NCBI GenBank assembly: GCA_028023455.1
Contig: JAQFVV010000013.1
Location: forward strand, 4,034,001-4,098,000
Reading direction: 5' to 3'
Length of the DNA stretch: 64,000 nucleotides
Origin: Epiperipatus broadwayi
Lineage: Eukaryota > Onychophora > Udeonychophora > Euonychophora > Peripatidae
The first letter of the stretch is position 1; each line of letters starts with the position of its first letter. The notes under the pieces were generated by a model that ran no database searches, was not told the origin of the DNA, and saw nothing but the letters and a program-made list of their open reading frames with translations. This document shows, piece by piece, positions 61,013-64,000 of this stretch. Made by a program: the position numbers and the translations under genes.

Positions 61013-63304
61013 TCCAACAATATTGCCAACTAACCATTAACTCAGGCTTTTAGAATCCTAATTGGTAATTTTACAAATTTTCAGAATCTAATAAAAACAT
61101 TTTTGAGTTTGATTCTCTGTGGACTAATCTTGACTGTAAAGAAATGCCTTTAACTACATCTAATGTGACCAGCAATCTACTTACAAGACCAGCTTTGACA
61201 GCAGTATAAAAATTTCACTACAGTTGATCCATAATAAGTAAAACAGCTGGTGAAGAACCATTATTATAATAATAATTAATAATAGAACCTTTCAAAGTTA
61301 CTATCCAATCATGAGGTGGAACATTCCTTGTATAATAAAATTACAATGCTAAATCATCCAATGTTTATTATCAGGAGGAACTATTGATTTTAGAGCACAA
61401 TTCTTATGATAACTCCATGATTCTCAAGCATGCACAACTCTATATTAGTCACCACCAATTTCTCAATAAAGTTGAGTCATTTATAAAGTATAGCACATTT
61501 TAATGAAGTATTTTCTAAAGCTAATCTTGACAATTTTGCATTAAATTTTTTGCACTTTTAACCTTTCCTCTTCAGTCTTTTAGTAAAACAGCAAAAGCAT
61601 GTAAGTTTTTGAAACTTTTTCTAAACTGAGAACAAATGGTTTTTGCTAATCTTGACTCACTTAAACTATCAATCATATTTGTGCTACTTTCCATTTCCAT
61701 TCAGAATCAATCTTTGATAGTGTTTTCCATGGCATTGTTTGAATAAGTTGTTTCATTTTTTCCCCATAATACTCTCAAGATAGAGAAACTGATTCAGACT
61801 GTTATTTCAACTTGATATGCAGCATTCAAAATTTGCTTCAATGAGATCCACACCAGTCTATATTTTCCAAACTTTCTTAGAAATATTTTGATAAAGTACC
61901 AACAAAACTTTCTTATAAGTAATTCACAGAGCCAATCAATTTCTCAGAAATAGTACTATTGAGCTGATTGAGGACTAAATTTTGGAGCTGTTCTGTGCAT
62001 ATTTCTCAGTGTTAAGTCTAAATGACTTCTCCATTTTCAGATATGATAATATCATGAAAGGAATTATCTGAAGTTTGTCAAAATTTCTACTTTGAACTAA
62101 TTCAATGGTTTCAACTATTAATTGCCTAATTTCTTCCTGATTCTTACTTGCAATACTCAAAAGTGACTCATAGAGTTCATTTTCCTTCTTTTTAGCACAT
62201 TTATTTTTTCAGTTATGTGCAAATACCAAGCCATATAAAAAGCTATTAAAATAAATCTCTTAAGACATTTAAAATGAACTTTCTTTAATATTGATATATT
62301 TTTAACTAGGTGATACTGTTCAAACACTAAAATATTTGAAAAATTACTAAAAGTTTCTACAAATTCACTTATAACTTCAAATTTTCCACTTTTGATAAGA
62401 CAATGATTAGTATATAGAAGCATACTTAAATATCCTATCTGACATAACTGATGAAAAATAGTGAGAGAGACAACTGTTTTTAATCATTTCAGGAACATCA
62501 ACACAAGTAACTCTGAAGGAAGTGTTGCATCTTCCTAATTATTGTGGCTTTTTTATGCATTGACTGAGCTCAGATAAAAAATATTCATAATTTTGTCATG
62601 GCATAATGCAAATTGGGTTAGTTCTTCAATATCTTTATCAGACAGACTATCTTTCCAAATGGCATATATAATAATAGGAAGCATTCCTTCAATACATTTA
62701 GTAAACATTTGAGAAGCATCAGCTTTGTGCCACATGGTGAGACTATTAATTTACAATTTGTTTCTAGTAATGAATGACTAAAAACAATTTCTATCATAGA
62801 TGATTCATTAGCAAAGTCCCAAAGATGATCAGAATCACTTAAATCTAATTCTTGGTGTGGAATTGTAACATAAGGCTTACCATTGGTTCCTAGGTGATCA
62901 ACAAACTCATAACTACCTGGTAATAAAAGAGTAACATAAACTTGGCTGCCATACTTAAAATGGGTCATTGACCAACTGTCAACTTTTTCTAAAAATAATG
63001 GTAATATAGGCTGCCCTAATAATTCATTGACAACACATTCTTTAACTGCACAAATTTGGCCTAAAATCAGTAAGCATGGTGAAGAATCCACAATATGTTG
63101 ATTACTATATTCATCATCTTCACTAAAATTGGTATGATAACCAATTTCTGATGTTTTTATTGAAGGAATTCTGATGTCACTTTCTTCAAAACTACTGCTA
63201 CATTTTATTTCATTAAAAGTTCTTTTTTGTCTCTTCTAATACGCACCACAAAACTTTGCAGTGCTTTGAAAACTTTTTAATTCCTGGAGAAGATTTGCCA
63301 CCAT

Positions 63305-63599
63305 TAACACGGAACACATTTCCTTGGAAATGAATTGGAGGTTTTATTTGCAATTTCTTTAAGACAACCTTTTCAGATTTATATTTACATGGGAAAGTTA
63401 ATCAATCTTCTACTTGGGTTAGTTTTAGATATATTTTTTTTCATAATGTAAAATGATGAAATATCAAATTCATACAGATTATTCACTGTTTGGTTGAAAG
63501 TTTATAATGATGGCATTTTAGTTATAATTATATATTAGTAATAGCACACAGGTTAAAATATATTATAACATTTAAAGTAGCATTATTCTATGGTCTTCT
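63305..63599. other. Leader between PLE relic 2 and the DSTYK retrocopy
   Basis: About 300 bases of moderately AT-rich sequence. 63305-63420 may be 5' UTR of the DSTYK transcript. I see no poly-A tail or target duplication that would show how the retrocopy inserted. Confidence 0.4.
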
Positions 63600-64000
63600 T
63601 CAGATATTTCCAGCTTGACCTGTTACAATACTTGCCTTGGAATCAAAGAAGTGACTTTTAGATTTGTGAATATTGAATTTAAAATAATACTCTATTCTAC
63701 CAAAAGCAACAGTCAATTTAAATTTTATATAATTATCTATGAGAGTTCTCTTGATTTCTGTAGTCTTTTTAAAGGCTATTTTAATAAGAAATTTCCTAAT
63801 TTTATGAATTATAATATTGGACTGACTTGTGGGGGTATTTTTCATTGATATGTAGCAGCTTCTCTAAATTTTATACAGTTTCCTCTCTGTCTAATATTTT
63901 GTTATTTTTTTCAATTGAAGATAATTTTAGGTGGGAGGTAGGATTTTTCATAGTGTATTACAGCTTTGGAAAGTTATGATAATGTACTGATTTCAGATTT
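63600..64000 (-). pseudogene. Penelope-like element relic 2, 3' portion, runs off window
   Basis: Homologous to 58.08-58.6 kb in the same orientation. Both share TGAATATTGAATTTAAA near the end and the upstream TTTCCTCT.TGTC.AATAT and GGATT...ATAGT/ATGA phrases that encode the region before and within the GIY-YIG domain. The 63845-63600 frame includes IKRTLIDNYIKFKLTVAFGR followed by IEYYFKFNIHKSKSHFF, aligned with the C-terminal piece of relic 1. RT would lie beyond 64000. Confidence 0.62.

Larger units (their letters stand above)
60240..63304 (-). pseudogene. DSTYK: Intronless DSTYK kinase retropseudogene, interrupted
   Basis: A retrocopy of dual serine/threonine and tyrosine protein kinase (DSTYK, RIPK5), recognised from remembered family motifs. 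From an ATG at 63304 one frame (with a TAG near codon 23) runs through IVDSSPCLLILGQICAVKE, YGSQVYVTLLLPGSYEFVDH and CKLIVSPC. Shifted frames continue with GMLPIIIYAIWKDSLSDKDI, ELYESLLSIASKNQEEIRQL and SLSESRLAKTICSQFRKSF. The kinase part has CALKSIVPPDNKHW with the Lys (about 61400), LLIMDQL, TLDVVKG, LVHRES (HRD degraded to HRE), then GTSIHM and ELFSRKYDNSVDI. The last two were split by the element at 60511-61000. Near the end, ERLSQFDEDCWNL lies at about 60375-60335. Near full length in about 2.6 kb with no introns, so it is a processed copy. At least four frameshifts and many stops make it non-functional. Confidence 0.85.

Noticed and set aside
1-64000. CRISPR arrays, rRNA genes, intact tRNAs, bacterial operons
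   Set aside because: No regularly spaced repeats, no rRNA signature, no full cloverleaf, and the sequence is a eukaryotic repeat-rich region.

Overview
This is AT-rich DNA of an invertebrate animal. I see no intact host protein gene. The reasons are the long gene-free stretches, poly-A/T runs and (ATT)n/(TA)n microsatellites, and a dense population of decayed metazoan-type transposable elements: Ty3/gypsy, hAT/ZMYM1-like, Jockey-like and other non-LTR elements, Penelope-like elements, TA-flanked MITEs and a tRNA-type SINE. A broken, intronless copy of an animal kinase (DSTYK) is also present. I cannot name the species from sequence alone. Bacterial signals such as operons and Shine-Dalgarno sites are not meaningful here.

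Layout. 3.0-8.3 kb: a nearly complete Ty3/gypsy LTR retrotransposon on the minus strand, with two diverged LTRs, a polypurine tract and gag-PR-RT-RH-IN remnants. 12.1-12.8 kb: a coiled-coil, gag-like relic. 15.2-15.6 kb: a 212-bp tandem duplication. 16.1-19.8 kb: a second gypsy element of a different lineage, plus strand, truncated inside integrase. 20.7-21.3 kb: a short hammerhead-ribozyme retroelement with a perfect target-site duplication. 21.9-24.1 kb: a dead hAT-type transposase. 24.6-25.6 kb: a TA-flanked MITE. 25.6-42.8 kb: mostly unannotatable AT-rich DNA with one degraded ribozyme element (32.8 kb) and a few repeats. 43.4-44.0 kb: a CpG-richer unique block. 47.7-49.2 and 50.3-52.9 kb: two decayed LINE reverse transcriptases. 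53.4-53.9 kb: MITEs. 56.7-57.8 kb: a degenerate hammerhead relic, then a large foldback element between (ATT)n microsatellites. 58.1-64.0 kb: two Penelope-like element (PLE) relics bracketing an intronless DSTYK pseudogene, which is interrupted by another hammerhead element.

The most interesting signal is a family of short (about 0.5-0.6 kb) non-coding retroelements. Three recognisable copies are present (20.7, 32.8 and 60.5-61.0 kb), with a distant relative at 56.7 kb. Each of the three carries a type I hammerhead ribozyme core, and the two best copies are bounded by 12-bp target duplications. Each has an inverted tail at its 5' side. In the two best copies this tail reads, in antisense, across a junction joining the unit's 3' end to its 5' start. 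That is what a circular or multimeric RNA template would leave. One copy landed in the activation loop (GTxIHMxxE) of the DSTYK pseudogene.
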